The notes beneath the pieces are model-generated. The model ran no database searches, was not told where the DNA came from, and worked only from the letters and a program-made list of their open reading frames with translations. Shown in pieces: positions 36,289 to 47,013 of a stretch of 61,501 nucleotides of DNA. Within the stretch, counting starts at the first letter, position 1. Each line of letters opens with the position of its first letter. Made by a program: the position numbers and the translations under genes. Source of the DNA: Flavobacteriales bacterium (GTDB lineage: Bacteria > Bacteroidota > Bacteroidia > Flavobacteriales > UBA1820); contig JAGAUI010000021.1 in the NCBI GenBank assembly GCA_017620815.1, positions 1 to 61,501 of the forward strand, given 5' to 3'.

Positions 36289-38973
36289 TCAGAACAATGA
36301 CACCTGCCCATCGTCATTTACCACTCCCTGTGGAATATCTTCCTCTACGGCAGCGGGAGTTACATCTGTAGGTTCTTCATCTGGATTTTCATCCATGGTA
36401 GTAGTCTCTACATCTGCATCTTCTATCTCCTCGTCAATGATTTCATCGTCATCATCATCTTCATCTACCTCTTCATATGGCAGAGGTTCCATAGCAGTTA
36501 TAGTTTTTACCTTATCGCTTGAGAGCTGATTACCCATAGCCTTAAATCCTTTCACAGCTATAAATTCGGCGAGGTTTATGATTTCATCTTCGCGTTTTTC
36601 CTTGCCTTTTTCACGAGCAAAAGACACTTTTATCTGTGGCAGGTAATCCACCGATACATATGCAAGGAACGAGCCCTTAGCTTGAGAGATAAACACATCT
36701 GGACGTTGGGTTTTTTCTGGGCAGAAACGTTTTACATAATAACGTTTTCTCTCTCCGTCATAGTAAACAGCCGTTACCACCATACCCTTCTTCCAACGAC
36801 ATATAACAGGGCTATCTGCTTCAAAATGTGTCGTGAAGTCATATGAAAGCATTCTCAACTCTCCACCTGTCGTTATCTCTACTATGCGGTCATCACCATG
36901 AAAACGTCCTAGAGAGCGTCCACGACCTTCGTCATTAAGACGCATAATAGTCTCATCCAGCCATATCTCACGAGCCGATAGCGTAGAAACACCCTTTTCT
37001 GCCAGTTCTACCTTACGCACAGGGAATTTGGTTACCAGATTACCTTTTACCAGCTGACCTTTCACTGCCAACGAAGCAAAATCTATCTCCAGTTTATGTT
37101 TACGCAATTTGGCTTGACTACGTAGATATACATTTACTTTTTCGGCCTCACCATTGGCATTAGCGGTAAGATATAGCAATTGCGAACCTTTTTTACCCTG
37201 TTCATATCGTTTATCACGCGTTACTGCCGTAACCGCAAATCTCTTCATATAAGACCAACCCGATGCTCCGTCTTTATATATCAAGTTATAAATCGTACGT
37301 TTGTCTTTCTTTTTCCATACTCCTGCATAAACTATTCCCTTACCCACAAAACTCTTGGTAGAGATTTTAGTTACCATAAACGAACCATCATCATAGAAGA
37401 CTATGATGTCATCTAGGTCTGAACAGTCGCACACATATTCGCCTTCGCCCTTTTTCATATTGTAGCCCATAAAACCACTCTCTTTATCCACATAGAGTTT
37501 GGTATTTTGGATAGCTACTTTGGCTGCTTCTATATTGTCAAATGCACGCAGTTCTGTACGGCGTTCGCGTCCCTGACCATATTTCTTTTTAAGTGAGCGG
37601 AAATACTCTATCGTCGTACGCACCATATGAGCCAATTTGTCTTCCACGACAGCTATCTGGTCTTCTAGTTCGGCTATAAGACGGTCGGCAGCATCGGCAT
37701 CGTGGCGTGTGATGCGACGCATCTTTATCTCCATGAGATATTCCAAATCCTCCTGTGTGATAGGCAGTAGCAGTCTCTCTTCAAACGGACGCAATCTTTC
37801 ACGGGTAAGCTCTATCGCCTCCTCATATGTAAGCCCATCAAACGCTTTATATATACCCTCCTCTATAAATATCTTTTCTAGAGTCGTGGTATGCCATCTG
37901 GATTGTAATTCATCTAGTTTTACTTGGAGTTCGGCACGCAACATCTCCTGTGTACGGGCAGTAGAATAACGCAATATATCTGAAACACCTATAAACACAG
38001 GTTTTTCATCCTTTATCACACAGGTAAGTGGGGATATAGACACCTCACAGTCTGTAAAAGCATAGAGAGCGTCTATAGTTTTGTCTGGCGAGATACCCGC
38101 CGCCAGATGTATGACTATCTCGACCTTTTGGGCGGTGTTATCATCTACACGTTTTATCTTGATTTTGCCTTTATCATTGGCTTTGAGGATAGACTCTATA
38201 AGCGAAGACGAAGTAGTACCATATGGTATTTCGTCTATTATGAGCGTGGATTTATCGGCTACACGTATGCGAGAACGAACTCTTACCTTTCCTCCACGCA
38301 TACCATCGGCATAGGCCGAAACATCGGCTATACCGCCCTGTGGAAAATCTGGATACAGTTCAAATGGACGTTCTTCCAGTATCGCAACTGAAGCATCTAG
38401 AAGTTCGTTGAAGTTATGAGGAAGTATCTTGGTAGAAAGACCTACAGCTATACCTTCTGCACCTTGAAACAGGAGCAAAGGAAACTTCATAGGCAGATGT
38501 ATAGGTTCTTGGTTACGACCATCATATGATGTCTGCCATTTGGTTATTTTGGGATTATATACAGTCTCCAGAGCAAATTTTGAAAGACGAGCCTCTATGT
38601 AACGTCCTGCCGCTGCTCCATCTCCAGTGAGTATATTACCCCAGTTACCCTGAGTATCTATGAGCAGTTCCTTCTGTCCTAGCTGCGTAAGAGCATCCTT
38701 TATAGAAGCATCACCATGAGGGTGATATTTCATAGTATTACCCACTATATTGGCGACCTTGTTATAACGTCCATCTTCCATCTCACGCATAGAGTGCATG
38801 ATACGGCGTTGTACAGGTTTAAGACCGTCATTTATATCGGGAACAGCACGTTCCAATATAACGTATGAGGCATAGTCCAAAAACCAATCCTCAAACATAG
38901 AATCCACCTTTATAATGCGGTCTGGTTTGACAGAAGCAGCAGGGTTGTTATTATGTAAAATTTCCTCGCTCAT
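36289..38973 (-). CDS. parC: Topoisomerase IV subunit A (ParC-like)
   Basis: Subunit A cuts and rejoins DNA in the chromosome-decatenating enzyme. The 894 residues have the GyrA/ParC domain (about 30-480) with catalytic Tyr Y125 (AGRYIEARLSK). Upstream of it is the quinolone-region-like segment HPHGDASIKDAL at about 84-95. A beta-pinwheel-like C-terminal domain follows, with no GyrA box that I can see. The last 80 residues are very acidic (EEVDEDDDDDEIIDEEIEDAD), an unusual tail. It is paired with parE 39 nt upstream, which supports ParC over GyrA. Confidence 0.93.
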   Translation of the reverse strand: MSEEILHNNNPAASVKPDRIIKVDSMFEDWFLDYASYVILERAVPDINDGLKPVQRRIMHSMREMEDGRYNKVANIVGNTMKYHPHGDASIKDALTQLGQKELLIDTQGNWGNILTGDGAAAGRYIEARLSKFALETVYNPKITKWQTSYDGRNQEPIHLPMKFPLLLFQGAEGIAVGLSTKILPHNFNELLDASVAILEERPFELYPDFPQGGIADVSAYADGMRGGKVRVRSRIRVADKSTLIIDEIPYGTTSSSLIESILKANDKGKIKIKRVDDNTAQKVEIVIHLAAGISPDKTIDALYAFTDCEVSISPLTCVIKDEKPVFIGVSDILRYSTARTQEMLRAELQVKLDELQSRWHTTTLEKIFIEEGIYKAFDGLTYEEAIELTRERLRPFEERLLLPITQEDLEYLMEIKMRRITRHDADAADRLIAELEDQIAVVEDKLAHMVRTTIEYFRSLKKKYGQGRERRTELRAFDNIEAAKVAIQNTKLYVDKESGFMGYNMKKGEGEYVCDCSDLDDIIVFYDDGSFMVTKISTKSFVGKGIVYAGVWKKKDKRTIYNLIYKDGASGWSYMKRFAVTAVTRDKRYEQGKKGSQLLYLTANANGEAEKVNVYLRSQAKLRKHKLEIDFASLAVKGQLVKGNLVTKFPVRKVELAEKGVSTLSAREIWLDETIMRLNDEGRGRSLGRFHGDDRIVEITTGGELRMLSYDFTTHFEADSPVICRWKKGMVVTAVYYDGERKRYYVKRFCPEKTQRPDVFISQAKGSFLAYVSVDYLPQIKVSFAREKGKEKREDEIINLAEFIAVKGFKAMGNQLSSDKVKTITAMEPLPYEEVDEDDDDDEIIDEEIEDADVETTTMDENPDEEPTDVTPAAVEEDIPQGVVNDDGQVSLF

Positions 38974-39012
38974 TATTATGATTGTCTTACTTTCTATCCT
39001 TAAACTATTACT

Positions 39013-40878
39013 CTATTCATCTATCGTAATACCGTCCTGCTGTACACGCAGATTACTAACTATAAAATCTTTACGCTGTGGAGTATTGGCTCCTGAATAA
39101 AATTCAAGCAGTGCAGGAATACGAGACTCTTTATCTATCATCACTGGGTCCAGACGTATATCACGACCTATGAATCCCGCAAACTCATCGGGAGAAATCT
39201 CACCCAGACCTTTGAATCGGGTGATTTCTGGACTACCCTTCAATTTTTTAACAGCAGCCATTTTTTCCTCCTCGCTATAACAATATATCGTTTCCTTTTT
39301 ATTACGCACACGGAATAGCGGCGTCTGGAGAATATACACATGTCCTTCCTTGATAAGTTCTGGATAGAACTGGAGGAAGAACGTCATAAGCAACAGACGT
39401 ATGTGCATACCATCTACATCGGCATCGGTAGCGATGATGATATTGTTATAACGCAGGTTTTCTGTTCCTTCTTCCACATCTAGTGCGGCCTGTAACAGGT
39501 TAAACTCTTCGTTTTCATATACCACCTTTTTACTCATTCCGTAGCAGTTAAGCGGTTTACCTCGCAACGAGAACACCGCTTGTGTATTGGCATCGCGAGC
39601 TTTTGTAATAGACCCACTCGCACTATCACCCTCGGTAATAAATATCGATGAATCCAGACGGCGTTCGTTTTTCATATCGGTACGGTGCACACGGCAGTCG
39701 CGTAACTTGCGGTTGTTAAGACTCGTGCGTTTGATACGTTCTTTGGCTGCCTTGCGTATGCCCGAAAGTTCCTTGCGTTCACGTTCAGCCTCCTGTATCT
39801 TTTTAAGCAGCACCGCTGCCGTATCGGGATTTTTGTGCAGGTAGTTATCCATCTCACGAGAGATGAAATCCACTATATAGCTACGTATAGAAGGTTTACT
39901 ACCGCCCATTTCGTTGGAGGTAAGGCGGGTTTTGGTCTGGTCACCAAATGCTGGTTCCATCACCTTAATACTTATAGCTGCCACGATAGATTTACGCACA
40001 TCGGCAGGGTCAAAAGGTTTGTTCCAGAAATCACGAGCCACCTTTACCACCGCCTCACGGAAGGCAGCCAGATGTGTTCCTCCCAGCGGAGTATATTGTC
40101 CGTTCACAAACGAATAAACATCTTCGCTGTAATGAGACGTAGAGTGAGTTATAGCCACTTCTATATCATCGCCTTTAAGATGTATGATAGGATATGCTAC
40201 TCCACCATCTATCTTATCTTCTATCAAGTCTTTAAGACCATTCTCACTACGGAAAGGTGTACCGTTACAGTATAGCGTAAGCCCTGGGTTAAGGTACGAA
40301 TAGTTACGCAACATTCTCTCCACATATTCCATACGATAACGGAACGGAGGGAAAACACTAGTATCGGGAGTAAAGGTTATACGAGTACCGTTCTTTTCAT
40401 TTGTATCTACTATAGGAGCATCTTCTACTATCTCCCCCGAAGCAAAGACTGCACGCTTACACTTTTTATCACGGCAAGACACCACCTCAAATGAGCTGGA
40501 AAGGAAATTGACAGCCTTGGTACCTACACCGTTAAGTCCCACAGCTTTCTTAAAGGCTTCGGTATTATATTTACCACCGGTATTCATTATAGACACACAG
40601 TCCACTGCCTTTTCCAATGGGATACCACGGCCATAATCTCTCACACTTACCTGTCCTTCATCACTTATCGTGATATCTATACGGTTACCCTCTCCCTGCA
40701 CAAACTCGTCTATTGAGTTATCCACCACTTCTTTAAGAAGGATATAGATACCATCATCGGCCGATGAACCATCGCCTAGTTTTCCTATGTACATACCAGG
40801 ACGCAAACGCACGTGTTCACGAGGAGTAAGCGTCTTGATACTGTCTTCTGTATAAATACTTTGTATGTTCTCTTCCAT
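39013..40878 (-). CDS. parE: Topoisomerase IV subunit B (ParE-like)
   Basis: ParE supplies ATP-driven clamp closure for topoisomerase IV. The 621 residues carry the GHKL ATPase motifs ([37 protein letters not shown]), a transducer domain, and the Toprim motifs ([10 protein letters not shown] and DADVDGMHI). At about 620 residues it is like the short gyrase B/ParE type without the 170-residue GyrB insertion. It is 39 nt upstream of parC, with a -7-like element at 40924-40931. Confidence 0.95.
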   Translation of the reverse strand: MEENIQSIYTEDSIKTLTPREHVRLRPGMYIGKLGDGSSADDGIYILLKEVVDNSIDEFVQGEGNRIDITISDEGQVSVRDYGRGIPLEKAVDCVSIMNTGGKYNTEAFKKAVGLNGVGTKAVNFLSSSFEVVSCRDKKCKRAVFASGEIVEDAPIVDTNEKNGTRITFTPDTSVFPPFRYRMEYVERMLRNYSYLNPGLTLYCNGTPFRSENGLKDLIEDKIDGGVAYPIIHLKGDDIEVAITHSTSHYSEDVYSFVNGQYTPLGGTHLAAFREAVVKVARDFWNKPFDPADVRKSIVAAISIKVMEPAFGDQTKTRLTSNEMGGSKPSIRSYIVDFISREMDNYLHKNPDTAAVLLKKIQEAERERKELSGIRKAAKERIKRTSLNNRKLRDCRVHRTDMKNERRLDSSIFITEGDSASGSITKARDANTQAVFSLRGKPLNCYGMSKKVVYENEEFNLLQAALDVEEGTENLRYNNIIIATDADVDGMHIRLLLMTFFLQFYPELIKEGHVYILQTPLFRVRNKKETIYCYSEEEKMAAVKKLKGSPEITRFKGLGEISPDEFAGFIGRDIRLDPVMIDKESRIPALLEFYSGANTPQRKDFIVSNLRVQQDGITIDE

Positions 40879-40923
40879 CTAGAAAATTATTCTATGCTAT
40901 TGAGCTCTATATACGACAATGTG

Positions 40924-40931
40924 CAAAAATA
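40924..40931 (-). promoter_or_regulatory. Putative parE-parC -7 element
   Basis: Minus-strand TATTTTTG, 46 nt before the parE ATG, matches TAnnTTTG; no clear -33. Confidence 0.4.
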
Positions 40932-40984
40932 AGAATTTTGGAGTGTAAAAATAAGTCACACCCTTAAAAGTTATGAACAAAAAA

Positions 40985-41009
40985 AAAGCCTTCGCTTCGC
41001 GAAGGCTTT
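40985..41009 (-). terminator. Terminator of the tRNA-Leu/tRNA-Lys unit
   Basis: Arms 40985-40995 and 40999-41009 (core AGCCTTCGC) form a perfect stem with loop ttc. A run of Ts follows on the minus strand (the A-run just left of 40988), 5 nt after the tRNA-Lys 3' end. Confidence 0.9.
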
Positions 41010-41013
41010 CCAG

Positions 41014-41086
41014 TGATCCAACTGGGACTCGAACCCAGGACCCTTTCATTAAAAGTGAAATGCTCTACCGGCTGAGCTATTGGATC
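41014..41086 (-). tRNA. tRNA-Lys (anticodon TTT)
   Basis: On the minus strand the 73-nt gene folds as a cloverleaf. The acceptor is GATCCAA with TTGGATC, the anticodon loop CTTTTAA gives TTT, and the T-arm is GGGTTCGAGTCCC. The discriminator is A and CCA is not encoded. It is cotranscribed with the tRNA-Leu upstream (28-nt gap). Confidence 0.97.
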
Positions 41087-41114
41087 TCCATATTTTTATC
41101 AACTTAAAGAACTG

Positions 41115-41200
<86 letters not shown>

Positions 41201-41234
41201 TCTCTTGGTGAGCCGCCCTTTCGGAACAGCGATG

Positions 41235-41265
41235 CAAAGGTACGTCTTTTTTTTATTCCTGCAAG
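41235..41265 (-). promoter_or_regulatory. Promoter of the tRNA-Leu/tRNA-Lys unit
   Basis: Minus-strand TACCTTTG (41235-41242) with CTTG (41262-41265) exactly 19 nt upstream, a good match to the TTTG / TAnnTTTG consensus, 35 nt before tRNA-Leu. Confidence 0.75.
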
Positions 41266-41370
41266 TGTTTTTTAATAATTTTTTGAAAAAATTATCCTCA
41301 TCAGGGCATAAAATACACCAAAAGGATTAAAATAAAGTGGATAAAATTTTATTCACTGATTATAAATGCC

Positions 41371-41378
41371 TAACTTTG
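41371..41378 (+). promoter_or_regulatory. Putative mutA-mutB -7 element
   Basis: TAACTTTG matches TAnnTTTG; the -33 region is only TTTA. It lies 86 nt before the mutA ATG, leaving a leader of about 80 nt with no obvious strong stem. Confidence 0.5.
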
Positions 41379-41463
41379 CCAAGCTATACAGTATGTGTAC
41401 CTACTACACGCATATATGCAGCAAAAATGAAATTTATATTCTAAACTTCATATAATAACAACG

Positions 41464-43314
41464 ATGAGTAGTAAAAAATTATTCAGTGAATTTGCACCCG
41501 TATCCAAAGAAGAATGGGTAAAAAAGGCCACAGAAGACCTTAAAGGTGCGGATTTTGAGAAAAAACTCGTTTGGAAAACAGACGACGGTTTTTCTATCCA
41601 GCCGTTCTATACTGCCGAAGATATGGACGGAAAAGAAACAGTAACATCTCTGAGCAAAGCATTTGCTCACGACTGCAACGCTACAGGAGCACGCTCTTGG
41701 GTTAACTATGCTACAGTAGTAGTAAAAGATGAGGCTAGTGCCAATGCCGAAGCACTATCTTATCTAGAAGAACGCGGTGCAGATGGTCTGCTATTTGACC
41801 TTAAAGAAAAAGAAACGGTAGATTTTGCCGTTCTTCTTAAAGGTATAGCAGTAGAGTGCATAGCTGTTTCATTTAAAAATGCCAAATGCCATGGTAAACT
41901 TACAGTGGCTTACATGGAATACCTTGCTGCCGCTGGTGTTGACCTAGGAAAAGTAAGTGGTTATGTGTATAACGACCCTATCGCACGTTGGAACACTACA
42001 GGTGAAGAGCCATGCTACAAATGCCTAGCCAAAGCTATCAAGGCTACAGCAGCTGCTCCTTCATTCTATGCTCTTACTATACAGGGCGTTCCATTTGTAA
42101 ATGCAGGTGCATCTTACACACAGGAAATAGCATTTACATTTGCCAAACTTACAGACTACATAGAAAAACTAGAAAAAGAAGGCGTAAGTGCAGCCGAAGT
42201 ATTTGCTAGTGCTATGCCTATAATGGGTATGAACACAGACTATTTCTTTGAAATAGCCAAATACCGTGCAGTACGTGCATTGTGGATAGAATTTGCAGCT
42301 CTATATGAGTCTGGAATGGACGCCAAAGCAGTTAAAATAGGTGCAGAATCTTCTGTATGGGCTGTTGCCAAATATGACCCATATGTAAATATGTTGCGTG
42401 CCACAACAGAAGGTATGTCTGCTATCCTAGGTGGTGTAGATGCTCTTTCTATAGCTCCATACAACGCTACATTTGAAGAACCAACATCATTCTCTTCTCG
42501 TATAGCTCTTAACATCTCTCACCTTCTTAAAGAAGAGAGCTATTTTGACAAGGTTGTTGACCCAGCTGGTGGTTCATACTACATAGAAAACCTTACTACC
42601 ACACTTATAGAAAAAGCTCTTGAGCTATTCAAATCTACAGAGGCTGCTGGTGGTTATGTAGCACAGTTTGCAGCAGGAGAAATCCAGAAACAGATAGAAG
42701 CTACTCGCAATGCCAAACGCAAAGACATAGCTTCTCGTAAACGCAACTATGTAGGTGTAAACCGCTACCCAAATATCAAAGAAGAACTTGCAGACCCACA
42801 GTGCTGTGGAGGTTCAAAATGTAAAGAAAAAGGCGAAGGTCTAGAACTTCTACCATGCCAGCACGCTGCCAAACCATATGAATGCCTACGTCAGCGTACA
42901 GAAATGTATGCCAAAGCAAATGGCCGCCGTCCACGCGTATTCTTGGCAGGATTTGGAAACCCAGCTATGCGTACAGCACGTTGTATGTTTGCGGGAGACT
43001 TCTTTGGTGCAGCATCATTTGAAATTCTTCCAGAAGTAACATATAAAGACGCTGTTACTGCAGCCAACGAAAGTGCAAAAGTAGATGCAGAAATAGTAGT
43101 TATCTGCTCTTCAGATGACGACTACGCTGCTAGTGCCCTTGATTTTGTAAAAGCATTCCGTGCTGTAAATACAGAAAAACAACTAGTTCTAGCTGGTAAC
43201 CCTGTAGAAATAGCCGAAGAGCTTAAAGCTGCTGGTCTTAACGACTTCATTCACGTACGTGTCAACACTCTTGAAGCCCTTAACGGTTATCAGGAAAAAC
43301 TTGGCATCAAATAA
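41464..43314 (+). CDS. mutA: Methylmalonyl-CoA mutase small (beta) subunit
   Basis: The 616-residue beta subunit of the B12-dependent enzyme that interconverts succinyl-CoA and (R)-methylmalonyl-CoA, central to propionate formation in Bacteroidota. It has the mutase barrel (about 30-460) and a cobalamin-type C-terminal domain (about 490-616) that lacks the DxHxxG B12 motif, as expected for this subunit. The stretch CCGGSKCKEKGEGLELLPC near 440-460 carries several cysteines, perhaps metal-related. It is first in an operon with mutB (32-nt gap). Codon use is rich in preferred CTT and GCT codons, suggesting strong expression. Confidence 0.96.
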   Translation: MSSKKLFSEFAPVSKEEWVKKATEDLKGADFEKKLVWKTDDGFSIQPFYTAEDMDGKETVTSLSKAFAHDCNATGARSWVNYATVVVKDEASANAEALSYLEERGADGLLFDLKEKETVDFAVLLKGIAVECIAVSFKNAKCHGKLTVAYMEYLAAAGVDLGKVSGYVYNDPIARWNTTGEEPCYKCLAKAIKATAAAPSFYALTIQGVPFVNAGASYTQEIAFTFAKLTDYIEKLEKEGVSAAEVFASAMPIMGMNTDYFFEIAKYRAVRALWIEFAALYESGMDAKAVKIGAESSVWAVAKYDPYVNMLRATTEGMSAILGGVDALSIAPYNATFEEPTSFSSRIALNISHLLKEESYFDKVVDPAGGSYYIENLTTTLIEKALELFKSTEAAGGYVAQFAAGEIQKQIEATRNAKRKDIASRKRNYVGVNRYPNIKEELADPQCCGGSKCKEKGEGLELLPCQHAAKPYECLRQRTEMYAKANGRRPRVFLAGFGNPAMRTARCMFAGDFFGAASFEILPEVTYKDAVTAANESAKVDAEIVVICSSDDDYAASALDFVKAFRAVNTEKQLVLAGNPVEIAEELKAAGLNDFIHVRVNTLEALNGYQEKLGIK

Positions 43315-43346
43315 GATAAATAGCTCTCATAAAAAAAGAATAAAAG

Positions 43347-45494
43347 ATGAAACCAGATTTCTCCAAAATAAAAGTCGAAACCTTAGGGGTTAAAGACATG
43401 GCAGAATGTAAATGTGACGTTGCTGGTGTTCCTGTATGGGAAACAGCCGAACACATAGACGTTAAACCATGTTTCTCAAAAGAAGATATTAAAGACGCAG
43501 AACATCTACAGTATGCTGCTGGTCTTCCACCTTTCTTGCGTGGTCCTTACTCTACCATGTATGTACAGCGTCCATGGACAGTACGTCAGTATGCAGGATT
43601 CTCTACTGCGGCAGAAAGTAACGCTTTCTATCGTCGTAACCTAGCAGCTGGACAGAAAGGTCTTTCTGTAGCATTTGACCTTGCTACTCACCGCGGTTAT
43701 GATGCCGACCACCCACGTGTAGTAGGTGACGTAGGTAAAGCCGGTGTATCTATCTGTTCTGTAGAAGATATGAAAGTCCTATTTGACGGCATACCACTAG
43801 ACAAGATGTCTGTGTCTATGACTATGAACGGTGCAGTACTTCCAGTGCTAGCATTCTACATAGTTGCTGCCGAAGAACAGGGCGTTACCAAAGAACAGCT
43901 TTCTGGTACTATCCAGAACGACATTCTTAAAGAATTCATGGTGCGTAACACATACATCTATCCTCCGCTACCTTCTATGCGTATCATAGGTGATATCTTC
44001 CGTTACACATCACAGTATATGCCTAAATTCAACTCTATCTCTATATCTGGTTACCACATGCAGGAAGCGGGTGCTACATCGGCTATTGAGATGGCATACA
44101 CACTAGCAGACGGTATGGAATACATACGTACAGGTATCAAGGCTGGTCTTACTGTTGACCAGTTTGCACCTCGTCTATCATTCTTCTGGGCTATAGGTAT
44201 GAACCACTTCATGGAAATAGCCAAGATGCGTGCTGCTCGTATGTTGTGGGCAAAAATCGTCAAATCATTTGACCCAAAGAACCCAAAATCAATGGCATTG
44301 CGTACACACAGCCAGACATCTGGTTGGTCACTATCAGAACAAGACCCATTCAACAACGTAGCTCGTACAGCTATCGAAGCTATGGGTGCTGCTCTAGGAC
44401 ACACTCAGTCTCTACACACCAATGCTCTTGACGAGGCTATCGCTCTTCCTACAGACTTTTCTGCACGTATCGCTCGTAACACTCAGCTTTACATTCAGGA
44501 CGAGACTAACGTATGCCGCGTAGTTGACCCATGGGCTGGTTCTTACTATGTAGAATATCTTACAGAAAAGATAGCTCAGGAAGCATGGAAACTTATAGAG
44601 GAAGTAGAAGAACTAGGTGGTATGGCCAAAGCTATCGAGACAGGTGTACCTAAGATGCGTATCGAGGAAGCAGCTGCTCGCAAACAGGCTCGTATAGACT
44701 CTGGTAAGGAAACACTGGTAGGTGTAAACAAATACCTTACAGATGAACCTTCAAATATCGAAATCCTTGAAGTAGATAACACAGCAGTACGTAAAGAACA
44801 GATAGAACGTCTTAACGACATGCGTTCAAAACGCGACAACGAAGCTGTTAAAGCTGCTCTTGACGCACTTACAGAATGTGCCAAAACTGGTGAGGGCAAC
44901 CTACTAGAATTGGCTGTAAACGCTGCTCGTGTACGTGCATCATTGGGTGAAATATCAGATGCTCTTGAAGTAGTATTTGGTCGTCATAAAGCTGTAATTA
45001 AAACTATATCTGGCGTGTATTCAAAAGAAGCTCAGAACAACGCTGTCTTCCAGGAAGCTAAAGCTATGGCAGACAAATTTGAAGAAATAGAAGGTCGCCG
45101 TCCTCGTGTGATGGTTGCCAAAATGGGTCAAGACGGTCACGACCGTGGTGCAAAAGTAGTTGCTACTTCTCTTGCCGACATAGGTTTTGACGTTGACATG
45201 GGACCTCTTTTCCAGACTCCAGAAGAAACTGCACGTCAGGCTGCCGAAGCAGACGTTGATATGGTAGGTGCTTCTTCTCTTGCTGCTGGTCACAAGACTC
45301 TTATCCCACAACTCATAGAAGAACTTAAGAAACTAGGTCGTGAGGACATCGTGGTATTTGCCGGCGGTGTAATCCCAGCCCAAGACTACCAGTATCTATA
45401 TGACCGTGGTGTAGCAGCTGTATTTGGCCCTGGTACCAAAATCCCAGAATGTGCCAAAAAGATGTTGGGCATACTGCTAGACGCTCGTAAATAA
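43347..45494 (+). CDS. mutB: Methylmalonyl-CoA mutase large (alpha) subunit
   Basis: The 715-residue catalytic subunit. The B12-binding domain contains D596, H598 and G601 (DGHDRG), followed by [10 protein letters not shown] and GGVIPAQDY. The N-terminal barrel binds acyl-CoA and includes [19 protein letters not shown] near 70-88. With mutA it forms the alpha-beta dimer. No meaB chaperone, epimerase or decarboxylase is in the window, so partner genes are elsewhere. The operon ends at a strong terminator 26 nt past the stop. Confidence 0.98.
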   Translation: MKPDFSKIKVETLGVKDMAECKCDVAGVPVWETAEHIDVKPCFSKEDIKDAEHLQYAAGLPPFLRGPYSTMYVQRPWTVRQYAGFSTAAESNAFYRRNLAAGQKGLSVAFDLATHRGYDADHPRVVGDVGKAGVSICSVEDMKVLFDGIPLDKMSVSMTMNGAVLPVLAFYIVAAEEQGVTKEQLSGTIQNDILKEFMVRNTYIYPPLPSMRIIGDIFRYTSQYMPKFNSISISGYHMQEAGATSAIEMAYTLADGMEYIRTGIKAGLTVDQFAPRLSFFWAIGMNHFMEIAKMRAARMLWAKIVKSFDPKNPKSMALRTHSQTSGWSLSEQDPFNNVARTAIEAMGAALGHTQSLHTNALDEAIALPTDFSARIARNTQLYIQDETNVCRVVDPWAGSYYVEYLTEKIAQEAWKLIEEVEELGGMAKAIETGVPKMRIEEAAARKQARIDSGKETLVGVNKYLTDEPSNIEILEVDNTAVRKEQIERLNDMRSKRDNEAVKAALDALTECAKTGEGNLLELAVNAARVRASLGEISDALEVVFGRHKAVIKTISGVYSKEAQNNAVFQEAKAMADKFEEIEGRRPRVMVAKMGQDGHDRGAKVVATSLADIGFDVDMGPLFQTPEETARQAAEADVDMVGASSLAAGHKTLIPQLIEELKKLGREDIVVFAGGVIPAQDYQYLYDRGVAAVFGPGTKIPECAKKMLGILLDARK

Positions 45495-45520
45495 TATGAT
45501 ATAATCATACTTTTACATAG

Positions 45521-45550
45521 ACTCGCCCCCTTTCGGGGGCGAGTTTTTTT
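45521..45550 (+). terminator. Terminator of mutA-mutB
   Basis: Arms 45521-45530 and 45535-45544 (ACTCGCCCCC) with loop tttc and seven Ts. Confidence 0.95.
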
Positions 45551-45638
45551 ATAGAAGATATATTGATAAAACATTATATATGTAGGTAAATCATTTTTTG
45601 TATATTAGCAGGGACTTTTAACCATAAAGATACTAGCT

Positions 45639-46067
45639 ATGAGTTCAAAAGAAAAAGACATAAAGAAACCTGATGCCAACGAAATAGAAAAATACAGCTC
45701 CAACTATACCGAAAAAGGATTTTGGAGTAAGATAAAACATTTCCCTCGCTGGGCAGGACGCAAGGTTCTCTACTATGCTCTCACTCTACATTACACCCTG
45801 CAAAGCCCCGCCATATCCTCCAAGGACAAAGTTCTTATATATGGAGCATTGGCATATTTTATACTTCCTACCGACCTAGTAAGCGATTTTCTACCCGTAG
45901 TAGGTTTTACCGATGATATGGCAGCCCTTGCTCTGGCAGCATCACGCGTTATACGTAACATAACACCCGATATAAAAGCTAAAGCCCGTCATAAACTCAA
46001 CAAATGGTGGGGTGATAATAATACCCAAAGCAATGACAACTACCTACCAGATTCTGAAGACATATAA
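45639..46067 (+). CDS. YkvA/DUF1232 family membrane protein
   Basis: The 142-residue protein has a polar N-terminus (about 1-40) and a YkvA-type domain (about 55-110): ISSKDKVLIYGALAYFILPTDLVSDFLPVVGFTDDMA, with the conserved PxDxxPDxxPxxGxxDD-like pattern (here PTDLVSDFLPVVGFTDD). One or two hydrophobic segments suggest membrane association; the function is unknown. The C-terminus is polar. It converges on the LysR gene, 4 nt apart, without an obvious terminator between. Confidence 0.88.
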   Translation: MSSKEKDIKKPDANEIEKYSSNYTEKGFWSKIKHFPRWAGRKVLYYALTLHYTLQSPAISSKDKVLIYGALAYFILPTDLVSDFLPVVGFTDDMAALALAASRVIRNITPDIKAKARHKLNKWWGDNNTQSNDNYLPDSEDI

Positions 46068-46071
46068 AAAT

Positions 46072-46956
46072 TTAATCTCTTATAGTTTTTATAAACAGTG
46101 AGGCATTACCCGAAAGTTCGCCTCTTAACGATACTTGGTAGAATTTACGTTTAAGTTCTAGACCTTTTATAGAGAGTATTTCCAGATTTTTGAGTTCCCA
46201 TTCGTGTTTGAGGGCTTGTTTTGAGATGAAAGCCACACAGTCTGTCTCACACACAAATGCCTTGATACTTTCTGTACTACCTAGTTTGATGATGATATTT
46301 AGTCCTGTTTCTCTAGATGACAGTCCCTCTCCCAAAAGTTTTTTCTGCACTATATCCAGTGTTCCCGACCCATCCTCTCGCATGACCAGTGGGAGTTCCC
46401 TTATATCCTCCAACGAATACTTTTTAAGAGTATAGAGCCCACCCTTACGCGTTATGGGCAGAAGTTCATCATCCATGTATTCGGTATAGTGCAGCAGATG
46501 ATTGGAAGGAAGTCCCTCCACAAATCCCAAATCTATACGTTTTTCCAGCAGTGCTTCTTCTATTTGTTCTGTGTTACCACTTATAAGTGAAAGATTTATA
46601 GATGGATATCGATTATAAAAACGTGCTATAACCCCCGGCAATACATACTGGGCGATAGAGGTAGATGCCCCTAGACGCAACTCCCCTTTATGTTCAGACT
46701 TAAGCGATGATATGCGATAGTCTATCTCACGATATATGGAGTCTATGTTTTTGGCTTGGTCATAAAGTACACGACCTGCCTCGGTGAGTACCACACTACT
46801 CCCCTTACGTTCAAAGAGTGTTATCCCATATATACGTTCCAGTTCCTGTATATGTTTGGATACAGCGGGCTGAGTGATATGGTGACGTGCAGCAGCTTTG
46901 GTAAAACTTTTTTCTGTTGCTACAGAAAAAAACACCTTAAGACGGAAATCCAACAT
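46072..46956 (-). CDS. LysR-family transcriptional regulator
   Basis: A 294-residue regulator with an N-terminal winged helix-turn-helix (about 1-60: FFSVATEKSFTKAAARHHITQPAVSKHIQELE) and a substrate-binding effector domain from about 90 on (LRLGASTSIAQYVLPGVIARFYNRYP). The pattern resembles CysL/CysB-type LysR proteins in Bacteroidota, but the ligand cannot be inferred. The acyl-CoA ligase gene lies just upstream in the same direction, 57 nt away with a terminator between, so LysR is probably transcribed separately. Confidence 0.93.
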   Translation of the reverse strand: MLDFRLKVFFSVATEKSFTKAAARHHITQPAVSKHIQELERIYGITLFERKGSSVVLTEAGRVLYDQAKNIDSIYREIDYRISSLKSEHKGELRLGASTSIAQYVLPGVIARFYNRYPSINLSLISGNTEQIEEALLEKRIDLGFVEGLPSNHLLHYTEYMDDELLPITRKGGLYTLKKYSLEDIRELPLVMREDGSGTLDIVQKKLLGEGLSSRETGLNIIIKLGSTESIKAFVCETDCVAFISKQALKHEWELKNLEILSIKGLELKRKFYQVSLRGELSGNASLFIKTIRD

Positions 46957-46983
46957 TATTTATTCTCCTTCTTACAATGAAAA

Positions 46984-47007
46984 ACGCCTCGGCTGTGGCC
47001 GAGGCGT
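46984..47007 (-). terminator. Terminator of the acyl-CoA ligase gene
   Basis: Arms 46984-46993 and 46998-47007 (ACGCCTCGGC) with loop tgtg and a short T-rich tail on the minus strand, 7 nt after the stop. Confidence 0.85.
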
Positions 47008-47013
47008 ACATAT

